Shown: in pieces, positions 48,548 to 58,627 of the stretch | Position numbering within the stretch: position 1 is the stretch's first letter | Layout of the letters: each line of letters opens with the position of its first letter | Assembly: GCF_900109605.1 (NCBI RefSeq) | Contig: NZ_FOAM01000003.1 | Span: forward strand, 1-64,000 | Source: Xaviernesmea oryzae | GTDB lineage: Bacteria > Pseudomonadota > Alphaproteobacteria > Rhizobiales > Rhizobiaceae | Reading direction: 5' to 3' | DNA: 64,000 nt | The notes under the pieces: model-generated | Told to the model about the DNA's origin: nothing | What the model saw: only the letters and a program-made list of their open reading frames with translations | The model's database searches: none | Translations under genes and position numbers: made by a program

Positions 48548-49828
48548 TCACGCCTTTTCCAGGGCCTGATTGAGATCAGCGATGATGTCGGCAAGATCCT
48601 CGATACCGATGGACAGGCGCACGACATCCGGACCGGCACCGGCCGCCACCTGCTGCTCCGGCGTCAACTGGCGATGGGTTGTGGAAGCCGGATGGATGAC
48701 CAGAGAGCGGGTATCGCCGATATTGGCAAGGTGCGAAACCATCTCCAGCCCCTCGACGAAGCGTTTGCCGGCCTCATAGCCGTCCCGCAGGCCAAAGGTG
48801 AAGACCGCGCCGGCGCCATGGGGCGCATAGCGCTGCTGCAGGGCGTGGTTGGGGTCGTCCTCCAGACCTGCATAGCGCACCCAGCCGACCTTGGGATGCT
48901 GCTTGAGCCAGCGGGCGACGCCGAGGGCATTGTCGCAGTGACGCTGCATGCGCAAGGGCAGCGTCTCGATGCCGGTCAGCAGCATGAAAGCGTTGAAAGG
49001 CGAAATGGCCGGGCCGAAATCGCGCAGGCCGAGAACACGCGCGGCAATGGCGAAGCCGACATTGCCAAAGGCCTCGGCCAGCACCATGCCGCCATACTCG
49101 GCACGCGGCTCGCTCAGCGCCGGGTAATTGCCCGAGGCCGCCCAGTCGAACGTACCGCCATCGACCAGGATGCCGCCCATGGAATTGCCGTGCCCGCCCA
49201 TGAATTTGGTCAGCGAATGGACGACGATATCGGCGCCGTGCTCGAGCGGGCGCACGAGATAAGGGGTCGCCATGGTGTTGTCGACAATAAGCGGCAGGCC
49301 GTGGCGATGGGCGATGTCGGCAATCGCCGCGATGTCCACGAAGGTGCCGCCGGGATTGGCCAGGCTTTCGATGAAGATCGCCCGTGTGCGTCCGTCGATC
49401 TCGGCCTCAAAGCTCTCGGGCGCATCGGTGTCGGCCCAGCGGACCTGCCAGTCAAACGACTTGAAGGCGTGGGCGAACTGGTTGATCGAACCGCCATAAA
49501 GCCTTCTTGCCGCAACGAAATTATCGCCGGACCGCAGCAGCGTGTGGAAGGCGAGCAGCTGCGCCGCATGGCCTGACGCCACCGCCAGCGCTGCCGTACC
49601 GCCCTCCAGCGCGGCCACCCGTTCTTCCAACACGGCTTGGGTCGGATTGGTGATCCGCGTGTAGATATTGCCGGCGGCTTGCAGACCGAACAGCGCGGCA
49701 GCCTGGTCCGTATCTTCGAAAACGAAGCTCGTGGTCTGGTAGATCGGCGTTGCCCGCGCACCCGTCGTCGGGTCCGGCTGCGCACCGGCATGGACAGCCA
49801 GCGTGTTGAACCCCGGGTTCGTGGCCAT
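48548..49828 (-). CDS. metY: O-acetylhomoserine sulfhydrylase (MetY-type, PLP-dependent)
   Basis: This 426-residue Cys/Met-metabolism PLP enzyme joins O-acetylhomoserine with sulfide to make homocysteine. The PLP Lys lies in HSLTKFMGGHG, with the family's YTRITNPTQ and ESLANPGG motifs and the C-terminal LVIHPASTTHRQL, ending SIGIEDL. AGAGGAG lies before ATG 49828. A -35/-10 pair (TTGACC, CATGAT) is visible just upstream, around 49862-49890. I looked for a SAM-II riboswitch, which often precedes related rhizobial genes, and did not find one. Confidence 0.93.
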   Translation of the reverse strand: MATNPGFNTLAVHAGAQPDPTTGARATPIYQTTSFVFEDTDQAAALFGLQAAGNIYTRITNPTQAVLEERVAALEGGTAALAVASGHAAQLLAFHTLLRSGDNFVAARRLYGGSINQFAHAFKSFDWQVRWADTDAPESFEAEIDGRTRAIFIESLANPGGTFVDIAAIADIAHRHGLPLIVDNTMATPYLVRPLEHGADIVVHSLTKFMGGHGNSMGGILVDGGTFDWAASGNYPALSEPRAEYGGMVLAEAFGNVGFAIAARVLGLRDFGPAISPFNAFMLLTGIETLPLRMQRHCDNALGVARWLKQHPKVGWVRYAGLEDDPNHALQQRYAPHGAGAVFTFGLRDGYEAGKRFVEGLEMVSHLANIGDTRSLVIHPASTTHRQLTPEQQVAAGAGPDVVRLSIGIEDLADIIADLNQALEKA

Positions 49829-49946
49829 GATGTCTTCTCCTCTTTCGTTCTCAGGACGACATCATGGACCTTTGTGCGCCTGCCGGTCAAAGCGGGTTAG
49901 CCCGCTCATCCACAGACAGGCAAGGGAAAGGCGGCCAGCGGCGCGC

Positions 49947-50375
49947 TCAGAGCCCGAGCCGGGGGATCTCGATTGCCGGGCAGCGATTCATCACCACCTC
50001 GATCCCGCCGGCCTCGGCTTTAGCGGCCGCCTCGTCGTCGCGCACGGAAAGCTGACCCCAGATCACCTTCGGCCGCGGCTCCAGCGCCAGCGCCTCGTCC
50101 ACCACGCCGCCGAGCTGATCGGCCGCGCGGAAGACATCGACCATGTCCACGGGCTCGGCAATGTCAGCGAGCGTCGCAACCACGGTCTGACCAAGGATGG
50201 TCTTGCCTGCCTGGCCCGGATTGACCGGGATGACCCGATAGCCGCGCGACAGGAGAAAGGCCATGACGCCATGGCTCGGCCGTGCTGCATTGGGCGAGGC
50301 GCCGACCAAAGCAATCACCTTGGTGTCCTTCAGGATCCGCGCCAGTGTCTCGTCGCTATAGTGATCGTGGTTCAT
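49947..50375 (-). CDS. CoA-binding domain protein
   Basis: This 142-residue Rossmann-fold protein shows the nucleotide loop VIALVGASPNAARPSHGV, VIPVNPGQ, and the later MVDVFRAADQLGGVVDEAL. It belongs to the small single-domain 'CoA-binding protein' family (YccU-like), which probably binds CoA or a related nucleotide and has no proven enzyme activity. ATG 50375 is the family start; the longer frame to 50573 is unsupported. metY follows 118 bases downstream. Confidence 0.88.
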   Translation of the reverse strand: MNHDHYSDETLARILKDTKVIALVGASPNAARPSHGVMAFLLSRGYRVIPVNPGQAGKTILGQTVVATLADIAEPVDMVDVFRAADQLGGVVDEALALEPRPKVIWGQLSVRDDEAAAKAEAGGIEVVMNRCPAIEIPRLGL

Positions 50376-50761
50376 TGCTCCCTCCTCATCAACCCGGCAA
50401 AGCGGCCCAAGCCTTGCGCCACAACGCTGCGCGCAGGCCTGCCCAGCCACTTTAATCTGGGGTGGATGGCCGGCAAGATCCAGCCGCGGCGCCGCGGCAT
50501 GTCCACTCCCGACATGCCGTCGCGAGATCTGGCCGTTCATGGAAATTTCACGCAAGCATGACCGTCCCGTCACGCAGCAGGCTTAGAGCGACCGGATGAA
50601 GGCCCGCACGGGCTTTCAAGACGCCGAACCAACCCCTTGTTTGCGCACACGATCTTCCGTTGCAACCAGTTTGTCCGGATAGGCGCGCGTGCTGAATGCC
50701 GGGTTTGCCAACCTCTCGGATCGTCTCCCATCAGTCGCACCATCCTAGTCAGGGTCACCCG
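50376..50761. other. Divergent intergenic region
   Basis: These 386 bases separate the CoA-binding gene from the exported phytase-like gene and must carry both promoters. A GC-rich hairpin (AAGGCCCG / CGGGCTTT) lies near 50599-50616. No further gene is supported. Confidence 0.4.
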
Positions 50762-52123
50762 ATGAAATCCCTCCTTTTATCCGCCAGCCTTTTTGCATTG
50801 GCCATCGCCTCTGCTGCCCATGCCGAGGAAAAGGCATTTCCCGCCAAGCTCGCCGCCCAGGTGGTCCTGCCTGCCAATACGATCATTCCGGCGCCGGCCG
50901 ATGCGCCGGACTTTCTGAAGACCGCCGCCAAGTTCACGACGCCGGATCGCAAGCGCGCCCAGGGTTTGGGCACCGTGCCTGGCATGGACGGCATTCACCC
51001 GACAGGGCTTTCCATGCCCTTCGACGGCCAGGCCGTGCAGGGTCTTTCCGGCATCAAGACCATGGCGGACGGCACCTTCTGGACGCTGACCGACAATGGT
51101 TTCGGCACCAAGCTCAATTCCGTCGATGCCATGCTGATGCTGCATCACGTCAAGCTCGACTGGACCAACGACAAGTTCGAGCGGATGAACACCGTCTTCC
51201 TGTCCGACCCGAAGAAGATCGCCCCCTTCCCGATCGTCATGGAGGGTGCCGAGAAGCGCTATCTCACCGGCTCGGATTTCGACCTGGAATCCATCCAGCC
51301 GGTGGCCGACGGTTTCTGGCTGGGTGAAGAGTTCGGCCCCTATCTGCTCAAGGTCAATCTGAAGGGCGAACTGGAAGCCGTCTATCCGACCACCGTCGAC
51401 GGCAAGCCGGTCATGTCGCCCGATAACCCGACGCTCACCCTGCCCTCAGACCCGACCAAGCCGCTGCCGGCCGGCTTCAACCTGCGCCGCTCCAACGGCT
51501 TCGAAGGCATGGCGATGTCGAGGGACGGCTCCAAGCTTTATGCGCTTCTGGAAGGGCCGATCTATCTCGGCGACGGCAAGTTCGAGCAGGTGGACGGCCA
51601 GAACGCGCTACGCATCGTCGAATTCGATACGAAGGCCAAGGCCTGGACTGGCCGCAGCTGGCTCTATCCGCTTTCGGCCGGCGGCACGAATATCGGCGAC
51701 TTCAACCTGATCGACGCGACTACCGGCCTCGTGCTGGAGCGTGACGGCGGCGAAGGCACCGCCGACAAGGCCTGCGCTGACCCGGCCAAGCCGCAGGTCG
51801 ATTGCTTCGAAAAGCCGGCCAAGCACAAGCGTGTCTACAAGATCGAACTGACCGATGAGAATGTCGGCAAGGCTGTGCGCAAGATCGGCTATATCGACCT
51901 GATGAACATTGCCGACCCTGACAAGAAGGCCAAGCAGGGCACGAAGGATGGCATCTACACCATGCCCTTCGTCACCATCGAGAATGTCGACGTGGTCGAC
52001 GCCACGCATATCGTCGTCGGCAACGACAACAACCTGCCCTTCTCGATCGGCCGCTTCATCGACAAGCCCGATGACAACGAGATGGTGCTGCTCGATGTGG
52101 GCGATTTCCTGACCGCGAAGTAG
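50762..52123 (+). CDS. Exported esterase-like phytase-family protein
   Basis: This 453-residue protein begins with a clear signal peptide (MKSLLLSASLFALAIASAAHA) cut near residue 21. The mature part matches the 'esterase-like activity of phytase family' domain (PF13449): GLSGIKTMADGTFWTLTDNG early, LESIQPVADGFWLGEEFGPYLL, and NGFEGMAMSRDGSKLYALLEG, the beta-propeller blades. It is expected in the periplasm or medium and may hydrolyse phosphate esters. ATG 50762 is chosen because it begins the signal peptide; an upstream frame at 50696 does not. Confidence 0.87.
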   Translation: MKSLLLSASLFALAIASAAHAEEKAFPAKLAAQVVLPANTIIPAPADAPDFLKTAAKFTTPDRKRAQGLGTVPGMDGIHPTGLSMPFDGQAVQGLSGIKTMADGTFWTLTDNGFGTKLNSVDAMLMLHHVKLDWTNDKFERMNTVFLSDPKKIAPFPIVMEGAEKRYLTGSDFDLESIQPVADGFWLGEEFGPYLLKVNLKGELEAVYPTTVDGKPVMSPDNPTLTLPSDPTKPLPAGFNLRRSNGFEGMAMSRDGSKLYALLEGPIYLGDGKFEQVDGQNALRIVEFDTKAKAWTGRSWLYPLSAGGTNIGDFNLIDATTGLVLERDGGEGTADKACADPAKPQVDCFEKPAKHKRVYKIELTDENVGKAVRKIGYIDLMNIADPDKKAKQGTKDGIYTMPFVTIENVDVVDATHIVVGNDNNLPFSIGRFIDKPDDNEMVLLDVGDFLTAK

Positions 52124-52144
52124 GTCTCGACTTCCAAACGCAAT

Positions 52145-52175
52145 GACGTGCCCGGCCACCTCGGTCGGGCACGTC
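52145..52175. terminator. Bidirectional hairpin between convergent genes
   Basis: GACGTGCCCG and CGGGCACGTC form a perfect 10-bp stem, with a loop of 11 bases, centred between the ends of the phytase-like gene and the MATE gene. There is no long T-tract on either side, so termination may be partial. Confidence 0.6.
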
Positions 52176-52215
52176 GCATTTGGAAAGGCGGCGTGGATCG
52201 GGATCCTGTGCCGTT

Positions 52216-53601
52216 TTAGGGCCGAAGACCAAGCTCCGCCGTGGGCGCACGTAATTTTAAGGTGGCGAGAAGCAGAATGAGGGCGATGGCTGCTGCTAGG
52301 AGATCCGCCACGGGATAGGCCAGCCATAAGGCCTCGCGCCCCCATTGTGTCCGAAAGATCAAGATCAGGATCGGCAGGAGAACGAGCGGTTTGGCCGTGG
52401 TGAGCAATGCTGCGTGGACGGGCTGGCCAGTCGCCTGAAAATAGAAGCCGAAAACCAGCACCGGTCCGGACAGCAGATAAGCCGCCGACATCGGCTGAAG
52501 GAGCCTGCCGACCTCGGCAATCATGACGGGATCGCTGATGAAAGCAGCGCCGATCACGTCGCCCCGGGTCAGGAAGAGTAGCTCCATGCCGCAACCATAG
52601 AGGAAGGCAACCAAGATCGCGATTCTCAACCCCTGTTTCGAACGGTCATGCAGGCCGGCGCCGATATTGTTGCCGACAATGCTCTGCATGGCCATTGCCA
52701 AGGCGAGCGCCGGCAGAAAGGCGAAGCCGAAAAGGCGGGTGACGATCCCATAGGCCGCGAGCGTCATGCCGCCATCCGCGCGATCCCCGGTCTGCAGCGA
52801 AAGAACGACGATAGAGGCCGAAAGCATCATGCCGACAAAGCCGAGGCTGACCGGCAGGCCGAGCGCGATGATCCGTCCCCAACCCGCACGCCAGCTCTTT
52901 TCGTGCAGACTGGAAAGCCTCAACCTCGCCCGCAAGACGAGGCGACGCTCGACCAGGAGGACAAGTGCTGCCGATTGGGCGAGAACCGTCGCTAGTGCCG
53001 ATCCCGCGACACCCAGGCCAAGCACCCCGACGAAGACGAAGTTCAAGGCGAGATTGACGACGGTCACCCCTACAGAGAGCGCAGCCATCATCCCCGCACG
53101 CCCCTCGCTTCGCCAGGCATCGACATGGAGGCCGACGAGGAACTGGACAGGCGTTCCCAAAACGGTAACGGCCAGGAAGGTCCAGACCATCTCCGCCAGC
53201 CCTTCGCCGCTGCCAGCGGCAAAGCGGGCGAAGTCCCATCCGCCTATCAGGAAAATCCAGATCAAGACTGCGGCGATAGTAAGCGCGAGCCCATGGGCTC
53301 CGGCGAAAGTCGCCATGGCGTCTGCCTCCGCGCCTGCGCCCAGCTGGCGGGCAAGGAGGCTTGCCATTCCCCCACCGACGAGGGACGCCAGAGCAATGGT
53401 CGCCATGACCACCGGAAAGGCAGTGCCGACAGCGGCCATTGCCTGCGTGCCGGCGAAGTGGCCGAGAAACATGGCATCGGCCACACTGAGCAGGCCGTTC
53501 ATCATCATGATCGAAAGCATGGGAAAGGCCGTGGCCAGAAAGAGCCGCGGCACGGAACCGGTTAGATACCGGTTATCAGGTGATTGTCTTATCGACATCA
53601 C
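52216..53601 (-). CDS. MATE-family multidrug/metabolite exporter
   Basis: This 461-residue, 12-helix membrane protein has two homologous halves. The N-terminal half begins with LFLATAFPMLSIMMMNGLLSVADAMFLGHFAG, the typical MATE opening, and the second half with RIIALGLPVSLGFVGMMLSAS. MATE proteins export cationic drugs or metabolites using Na+ or H+ gradients; the substrate cannot be inferred. ATG 53601 is followed closely by a second start codon (MM). It is transcribed on its own. Confidence 0.9.
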   Translation of the reverse strand: MMSIRQSPDNRYLTGSVPRLFLATAFPMLSIMMMNGLLSVADAMFLGHFAGTQAMAAVGTAFPVVMATIALASLVGGGMASLLARQLGAGAEADAMATFAGAHGLALTIAAVLIWIFLIGGWDFARFAAGSGEGLAEMVWTFLAVTVLGTPVQFLVGLHVDAWRSEGRAGMMAALSVGVTVVNLALNFVFVGVLGLGVAGSALATVLAQSAALVLLVERRLVLRARLRLSSLHEKSWRAGWGRIIALGLPVSLGFVGMMLSASIVVLSLQTGDRADGGMTLAAYGIVTRLFGFAFLPALALAMAMQSIVGNNIGAGLHDRSKQGLRIAILVAFLYGCGMELLFLTRGDVIGAAFISDPVMIAEVGRLLQPMSAAYLLSGPVLVFGFYFQATGQPVHAALLTTAKPLVLLPILILIFRTQWGREALWLAYPVADLLAAAIALILLLATLKLRAPTAELGLRP

Positions 53602-53934
53602 TCACTCCTGCGAACAGGCATTTCGACAGGGAGATGGGGAGCCTGCATTGCCCACCAGCGAAATGCGCAAGGGTGAGACGGTTCAATGTCGCTGGCTTCA
53701 CCGTGGACATATGTCCGCAGGCGGCGGGCGCTCAGAGCCCTAGGTCCGATCAATCACGACCGGGACGACCTGTCAAGCTGGACACGGCGTTGCGTCTTTT
53801 TCAGAGGCGGCCTGAGTGAGAGAACTGCGAGCTTACGCGTTCCGTGCAACCGGCGCCGGCCTTGCGACATATGCCGACGCTAGCAACACTGGGGTGGCAG
53901 GCAAACCGCTTGGAACGGCTGCCTGCCTATGTGC
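53602..53934. other. Intergenic region between ppx and the MATE gene
   Basis: These 333 bases hold the MATE upstream region. No RNA gene, hairpin or clear promoter was recognised, and open frames appear random. Confidence 0.4.
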
Positions 53935-55455
53935 CTATTCGAAACGGAAGGCCATCTTCTTGCCGGCCAGCTTGGAGAGCTGCTGCAGGCGTCCGTCCAG
54001 ACGCTCGCCGGAGAACGCGTTGTAGGCCGCTGGGACCACGAAATCGACGGCGCCGTCCTCGTCTTTCGACGCTTCCAGCCGCAGATTGCGCACCACGCCC
54101 GGCATCGAGGCCGAGAAGAGATAGAGAACGCGGAGCAGGCCACCTAGCACGCGGGCGCGGTGCATCAGCCTGGGCGTGGCGATGGTGGCAAGCGGCCCGG
54201 TGGCGTCATCGTCGCGAACGCCTTCGAAGCGATAGTAATTGGCAAGCGCGATATAGGCGCGGCCGGCATGACTGATGCCGGAGAAGGTCGAGTGCGCGAT
54301 GATGTTCAGCGCCTGCAGCCCGCGATAATCCGGATGCGCGCGCCAGCTGATATCGGCGAGCAGGCAGGCGGCGCGGCGGTAGCGGCTCTCCTCCTCCGTC
54401 TCGTCGATGTCGAGATGGGCGATGGCCGTTCCGGTCCAGTCCGCCAGTTCGCGGGCATGCTCCGGCGAGCGGGCGCGCAGGATCGCCAGCTCATTGGCCG
54501 CCGCAAGCAGCGGATCCTCCTGCTGCATGGAATCCGACAGCAGCGAATAGAGATAGCCTTCGCGCACGCCGAGCGCCGAAAAGGAGATCTGCGAAGGCTT
54601 GGCCGCGAGGATCGCCTCCTGCAGGGTCACCGCACCGAAGGGAATGAGCATGCGGCGGCTTTTGGAGATCGCGGCGTATGCAGGCTCCTTGGAGTCCTTG
54701 GATTCGGCCACTTCCGAAAGGAAGCTCATCGCCTCCGCATAGGGGATTTCATAGCCCTGCATCATATGCAGCGGATAGCCGCGCAGTTCCATATGCAGCT
54801 TGGCAATGGCACGCCAGGTGCCGCCGACGGCATAGAAAGTGCGACCCTCGCCGACCTTCAGCACCTCGGCATCCTTGAAATGACGCTTGGCATAGTTGCG
54901 CGCCTTGGAGACGGAGCCCCCGGCATGTTCCGACAGGCGAATGCCGCCGAGCGGCAGCGTAATGCCCTTGCCGATCGCACGTCCCCGCACATCCACCAGC
55001 TCCAGCGAGCCACCGCCGAGATCGCCGACGATGCCATCGGGATCGTGATAGCCGCTGATGACGCCCAGCGCCGAATAATAAGCCTCCTCCTCGCCGGAGA
55101 GGACGCGTACGGGATGATGCAGAATGGCTTCGGCCCGGCGGATGAAGTCCGGTCCGTTTGAGGCATCGCGCGCTGCAGCCGTGGCCAGCACGAAGGTGGT
55201 CTTCGCGCGTGCCTGCACCGACAGCGCCCGGAAGCGGTGCAGCGCGGCAATCGCCCGTTCGACACTGGCCTCGTCCATGCGGCCTGTGGCGTCGATTCCC
55301 TTGCCGAGACCGCACATCACCTTCTCGTTGAAGAGAATGGCCGGCGCGCGATTCAGCCCTTCATAGACAACCAGTCGAACGGAGTTGGATCCGATATCGA
55401 CGACGGAAACAGGGGCGATTCCCGGAAGGCGCCCCTGAGCTTCTGATTCCACCAT
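53935..55455 (-). CDS. ppx: Exopolyphosphatase Ppx/GppA
   Basis: This 506-residue ASKHA-fold phosphatase removes terminal phosphate from polyphosphate (and possibly pppGpp). Phosphate-1 loop VVDIGSNSVRLVVYEG, the catalytic-Glu region SGEEEAYYSALG, and phosphate-2 loop VGDLGGGSLELVD are present; the C-terminal HD-like domain follows. It lies 12 bases after ppk on the same strand, so synthesis and breakdown of polyphosphate are encoded together. Confidence 0.95.
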   Translation of the reverse strand: MVESEAQGRLPGIAPVSVVDIGSNSVRLVVYEGLNRAPAILFNEKVMCGLGKGIDATGRMDEASVERAIAALHRFRALSVQARAKTTFVLATAAARDASNGPDFIRRAEAILHHPVRVLSGEEEAYYSALGVISGYHDPDGIVGDLGGGSLELVDVRGRAIGKGITLPLGGIRLSEHAGGSVSKARNYAKRHFKDAEVLKVGEGRTFYAVGGTWRAIAKLHMELRGYPLHMMQGYEIPYAEAMSFLSEVAESKDSKEPAYAAISKSRRMLIPFGAVTLQEAILAAKPSQISFSALGVREGYLYSLLSDSMQQEDPLLAAANELAILRARSPEHARELADWTGTAIAHLDIDETEEESRYRRAACLLADISWRAHPDYRGLQALNIIAHSTFSGISHAGRAYIALANYYRFEGVRDDDATGPLATIATPRLMHRARVLGGLLRVLYLFSASMPGVVRNLRLEASKDEDGAVDFVVPAAYNAFSGERLDGRLQQLSKLAGKKMAFRFE

Positions 55456-55467
55456 GCAGGCCCAATT

Positions 55468-57666
55468 TTACTTTCTACGGTCGCTTTTCCAGCCGGCGAT
55501 GACCTTTGGCGCGCTGGACTTCAGAGCCTCACCGCGCCCCGACAGGCTCGGATTGGTCATGAAATAGACCTGTGCATTGAACGGTTCGGAATCCTTGGAC
55601 ACGGCGATGCGTCGCGACGTTCCGTCCTCAAGGATCTCGTAGCTCTGCTGGTTGTCGATCAGATTGGCCAGCATGATCTGCGAGAGAACCTGTTCGTGCA
55701 CCGTCCTGTTCGTCAGCGGCACAAGGGTTTCCACCCGCCGGTCGAGGTTGCGCGGCATCATGTCCGCCGAGCCGATATAGACCAGCGCATGTTCGGAGGG
55801 AAGCCCATGGCCATTGCCGAAGCAGAAGATGCGGCTGTGCTCGAGGAACCGGCCGACGATCGACTTGACGCGGATATTCTCCGAGAGGCCCGGAACCTGC
55901 GGGCGAAGGCAGCAGATGCCGCGCACGACGAGCTCCACCTCGACGCCCGCGCGGCTGGCGCGATACAGCGCATCGATGATGTCGGGATCGACGAGCGAAT
56001 TCATCTTCATCCACACGGCAGCAGGCCGGCCGGCCTGGGCGTGAACGATCTCCTCCTCGATATGCTGGAGAATGCGCGGGCGCAGCGTATAGGGCGAAAT
56101 GCCGATCTTCATGTCCGGCTCGGGCTCGCCATAGCCGGTGATGAAGTTGAAGATATTCGCCATGTCATGGCCGATCGCCGGATCGCAGGTGAAGAAGGAC
56201 AGGTCCGTATAGATCTTGGCGGTGATCGGGTGATAATTGCCGGTGCCGAGGTGGCAGTAGGTGCGCAGGCGGCCATCCTCACGGCGCACCACCATCGACA
56301 TCTTCGCATGGGTCTTCAGCTCGATGAAGCCGAAGACCACCTGCACGCCGGCCCGTTCCAGGTCGCGCGCCCAGCGAATATTGGCTTCCTCGTCGAACCG
56401 CGCCTTGAGCTCGACCAGAGCGGTGACCGACTTGCCGGCCTCGGCGGCATCGATCAGCGCACGAACGATCGGGCTGTCGTTCGACGTGCGGTAGAGCGTC
56501 TGCTTGATCGCCAGCACATCGGGATCGCGCGCAGCCTGGTGGAGAAACTGCACCACGACGTCGAAGCTCTCGTAGGGGTGGTGGACGACCATGTCCTTTT
56601 CGCGGATCGCGGCGAAGCAGTCGCCGAAATGCTCGCGGACGCGCTCGGGAAATCGAGCGTTGTAGGGCGGAAAGCGCAGATCGTCGCGCGGCGCCTTGGC
56701 GATTTCCGACAGCGTGTTGAGGGCAAGAAGCCCCGGCAGAACGGCAACGCGGTTCTCCGGAACGCCAAGCTCGGAAATGACGAAGCGGCGCAGTTCGATC
56801 GGCATTTCCGAATCGATCTCGATGCGGATCACCGAGCCGCGGCGGCGGCGCTTCAGGGCCGTTTCGAAGAAGCGCACGAGATCCTCTGCCTCGTCGAGGA
56901 CTTCGATATCGCTGTCGCGGATCAGGCGGAACGTACCGGCGCCGCGCACCTCATAGCCGGGGAACAGGCGATCGATGAACAGGCCGACCACATCCTCCAG
57001 CGTGATGTAGCGGACGGTCGATTTCACATCCGGCAGGCGCACGAAGCGGTCGAGCGCGACCGGCAGGCGCAGAAGCGCAGTCATGTGCTCGCGCTCGGCC
57101 TTGCTGACCAGCTGCAAGCCCATGGTGAAGCCGAGATTGGGGATGAAGGGAAAGGGATGCGCAGGGTCGATCGACAGCGGGGTCAGCACCGGGAACATGG
57201 TCTGTTCGAAGGTGGTCTCCAGCCAGACACGGTCCTCGCGCGAGAGCGAGACCGGCCGCACGATCAGAATGTCTTCTTTGGCGAGATATTGCTGGAGAAC
57301 GGCGAGCGAGGCCTGCTGCTCCATCTGCAGATTGGTGATTTCCTTGAGGATCTCGTCCAGCTGCTCGGCCGGCGTCTTGCCGTCGGGCGATCGCACGACG
57401 ACGTTCTGCCGCACCTGGCCTTCGAGGCCAGCGACGCGCACCATGAAGAATTCATCGAGATTGGCCGCCGAAATCGACAGGAAGCGCACACGCTCCAGAA
57501 GCGGATGGGCTGGATTGAGCGTTTCCTCGAGAACGCGGCGATTGAACTGCAGCCAGGAAAATTCCCGGTTGATGAACCGGGCGGGGCTCGTCATCAGATC
57601 CAGCGCCTCGTCTGCAGGCTTGCTGGCTTCAGCGGCGGGCGCCGCGGCGGCGGATGACGTATCCAT
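55468..57666 (-). CDS. ppk: Polyphosphate kinase 1
   Basis: This 732-residue enzyme makes polyphosphate from ATP. The N-terminal domain starts [19 protein letters not shown]; the catalytic His that becomes phosphorylated is in [15 protein letters not shown], and HLGTGNYHP carries the second conserved His. ATG 57666 is chosen; a TTG four codons upstream lies too close to the AGAGGAG site. ppx follows directly, and hdaA precedes it. Polyphosphate supports phosphate storage and stress survival. Confidence 0.95.
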   Translation of the reverse strand: MDTSSAAAAPAAEASKPADEALDLMTSPARFINREFSWLQFNRRVLEETLNPAHPLLERVRFLSISAANLDEFFMVRVAGLEGQVRQNVVVRSPDGKTPAEQLDEILKEITNLQMEQQASLAVLQQYLAKEDILIVRPVSLSREDRVWLETTFEQTMFPVLTPLSIDPAHPFPFIPNLGFTMGLQLVSKAEREHMTALLRLPVALDRFVRLPDVKSTVRYITLEDVVGLFIDRLFPGYEVRGAGTFRLIRDSDIEVLDEAEDLVRFFETALKRRRRGSVIRIEIDSEMPIELRRFVISELGVPENRVAVLPGLLALNTLSEIAKAPRDDLRFPPYNARFPERVREHFGDCFAAIREKDMVVHHPYESFDVVVQFLHQAARDPDVLAIKQTLYRTSNDSPIVRALIDAAEAGKSVTALVELKARFDEEANIRWARDLERAGVQVVFGFIELKTHAKMSMVVRREDGRLRTYCHLGTGNYHPITAKIYTDLSFFTCDPAIGHDMANIFNFITGYGEPEPDMKIGISPYTLRPRILQHIEEEIVHAQAGRPAAVWMKMNSLVDPDIIDALYRASRAGVEVELVVRGICCLRPQVPGLSENIRVKSIVGRFLEHSRIFCFGNGHGLPSEHALVYIGSADMMPRNLDRRVETLVPLTNRTVHEQVLSQIMLANLIDNQQSYEILEDGTSRRIAVSKDSEPFNAQVYFMTNPSLSGRGEALKSSAPKVIAGWKSDRRK

Positions 57667-57796
57667 AGGCCGTTTCAACTCCTCTTTATGCGCAAGGCTG
57701 GCCGCAACATGGCCTTTGCCTCACGCCTGTTCCAACGCTCAATCACTTGCTGCGTGTCTACGCGACTAGCGAAGTTTGGCAACCGTTCTGTGACAG

Positions 57797-58477
57797 TCAA
57801 TCCACCGCGTCGCGTCCAGCGGCAGCGCCGAGCACTTCGGCGATCAGGGCGCGCGTGATGCGGCTCGACCGCGCCAGCGCCAGGCAATCGATCTCCTCGA
57901 CGAGGCGCCGCGCGGCATCGAGCGAGCGTTCCATGCGCGCCACCATGTAATCCACCAGGCGGTCATCGACGGCGAGCTGGCGGTCGGAAAACAGCTTGAT
58001 CAGTACCTGCGACAGCAGGAGATCGTCCGGCGCGCCGAGCGGCACGACGGTTGCCGCCTTCAAGCGCGAACGCAGATCGGGCAGCGAGACCGCCCAGGCT
58101 GCCGGCAGCTGCCGGGCCGTCATCATCAGCGCGGTGCCATTCTGGCGCACCGTATTGATCAGATGGAAGAGCGCGGTCTCGTCGAGCGTGCCGCGATCGG
58201 CATCCTCGAACAGCACGGGGCGCTGGCGTCCCGCCTCCCCGACATCGCCTTGCGGACGCAGCCGTTCCGCGCCGCTGACCTCAGCCCAGATCGCGGCCAG
58301 ATGCGACTTTCCAGAACCGGCGGGGCCGGTCAGCACGGTCACAGGCGATGGCCAGCGCGGCCAGCCATCAATCAGCGCGACGGCGGGCGCAATGGCCTCG
58401 GAGACGATGAGATCCTCGCGCCCGGTCTGCGGAGCGGGCGCGAGGTCGAGCGGAAGCTGTTCGGAGATGCGGGTCAT
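57797..58477 (-). CDS. hdaA: DnaA-inactivating regulator HdaA
   Basis: This 226-residue DnaA-related AAA+ protein promotes hydrolysis of DnaA-bound ATP after initiation. The N-terminal QLPLDL (7-12) is a sliding-clamp binding motif, as in Hda/HdaA. Walker A TGPAGSGKSHL and a sensor-like ALFHLINTVRQNG follow. It lacks DnaA domains I and IV. In alphaproteobacteria hdaA commonly lies beside ppk and the AI-2E permease gene, as here. Confidence 0.92.
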   Translation of the reverse strand: MTRISEQLPLDLAPAPQTGREDLIVSEAIAPAVALIDGWPRWPSPVTVLTGPAGSGKSHLAAIWAEVSGAERLRPQGDVGEAGRQRPVLFEDADRGTLDETALFHLINTVRQNGTALMMTARQLPAAWAVSLPDLRSRLKAATVVPLGAPDDLLLSQVLIKLFSDRQLAVDDRLVDYMVARMERSLDAARRLVEEIDCLALARSSRITRALIAEVLGAAAGRDAVD

Positions 58478-58627
58478 GTCGATTTCGTTCTTCGCCCGAA
58501 ATTGCGGTCAAGATCAGGCCGGAGCGCGTCTATAACACAGACGCGGGAAAGCGAACGCGGGCCGGAGAGCGCAATCCCCGATTTCCAGAGGCATCGACAG
58601 CCGCCCGTCTCTCGCTGCGCGTGGGTC

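Noticed and set aside
49829-49946. SAM-II riboswitch upstream of metY
   Set aside because: The conserved core and pseudoknot sequences could not be found. Only a promoter-like pair and a short hairpin are visible.
55696-57657. Plus-strand open frame of about 650 codons opposite ppk
   Set aside because: Antisense shadow of ppk, with no start signal or protein-like motif.
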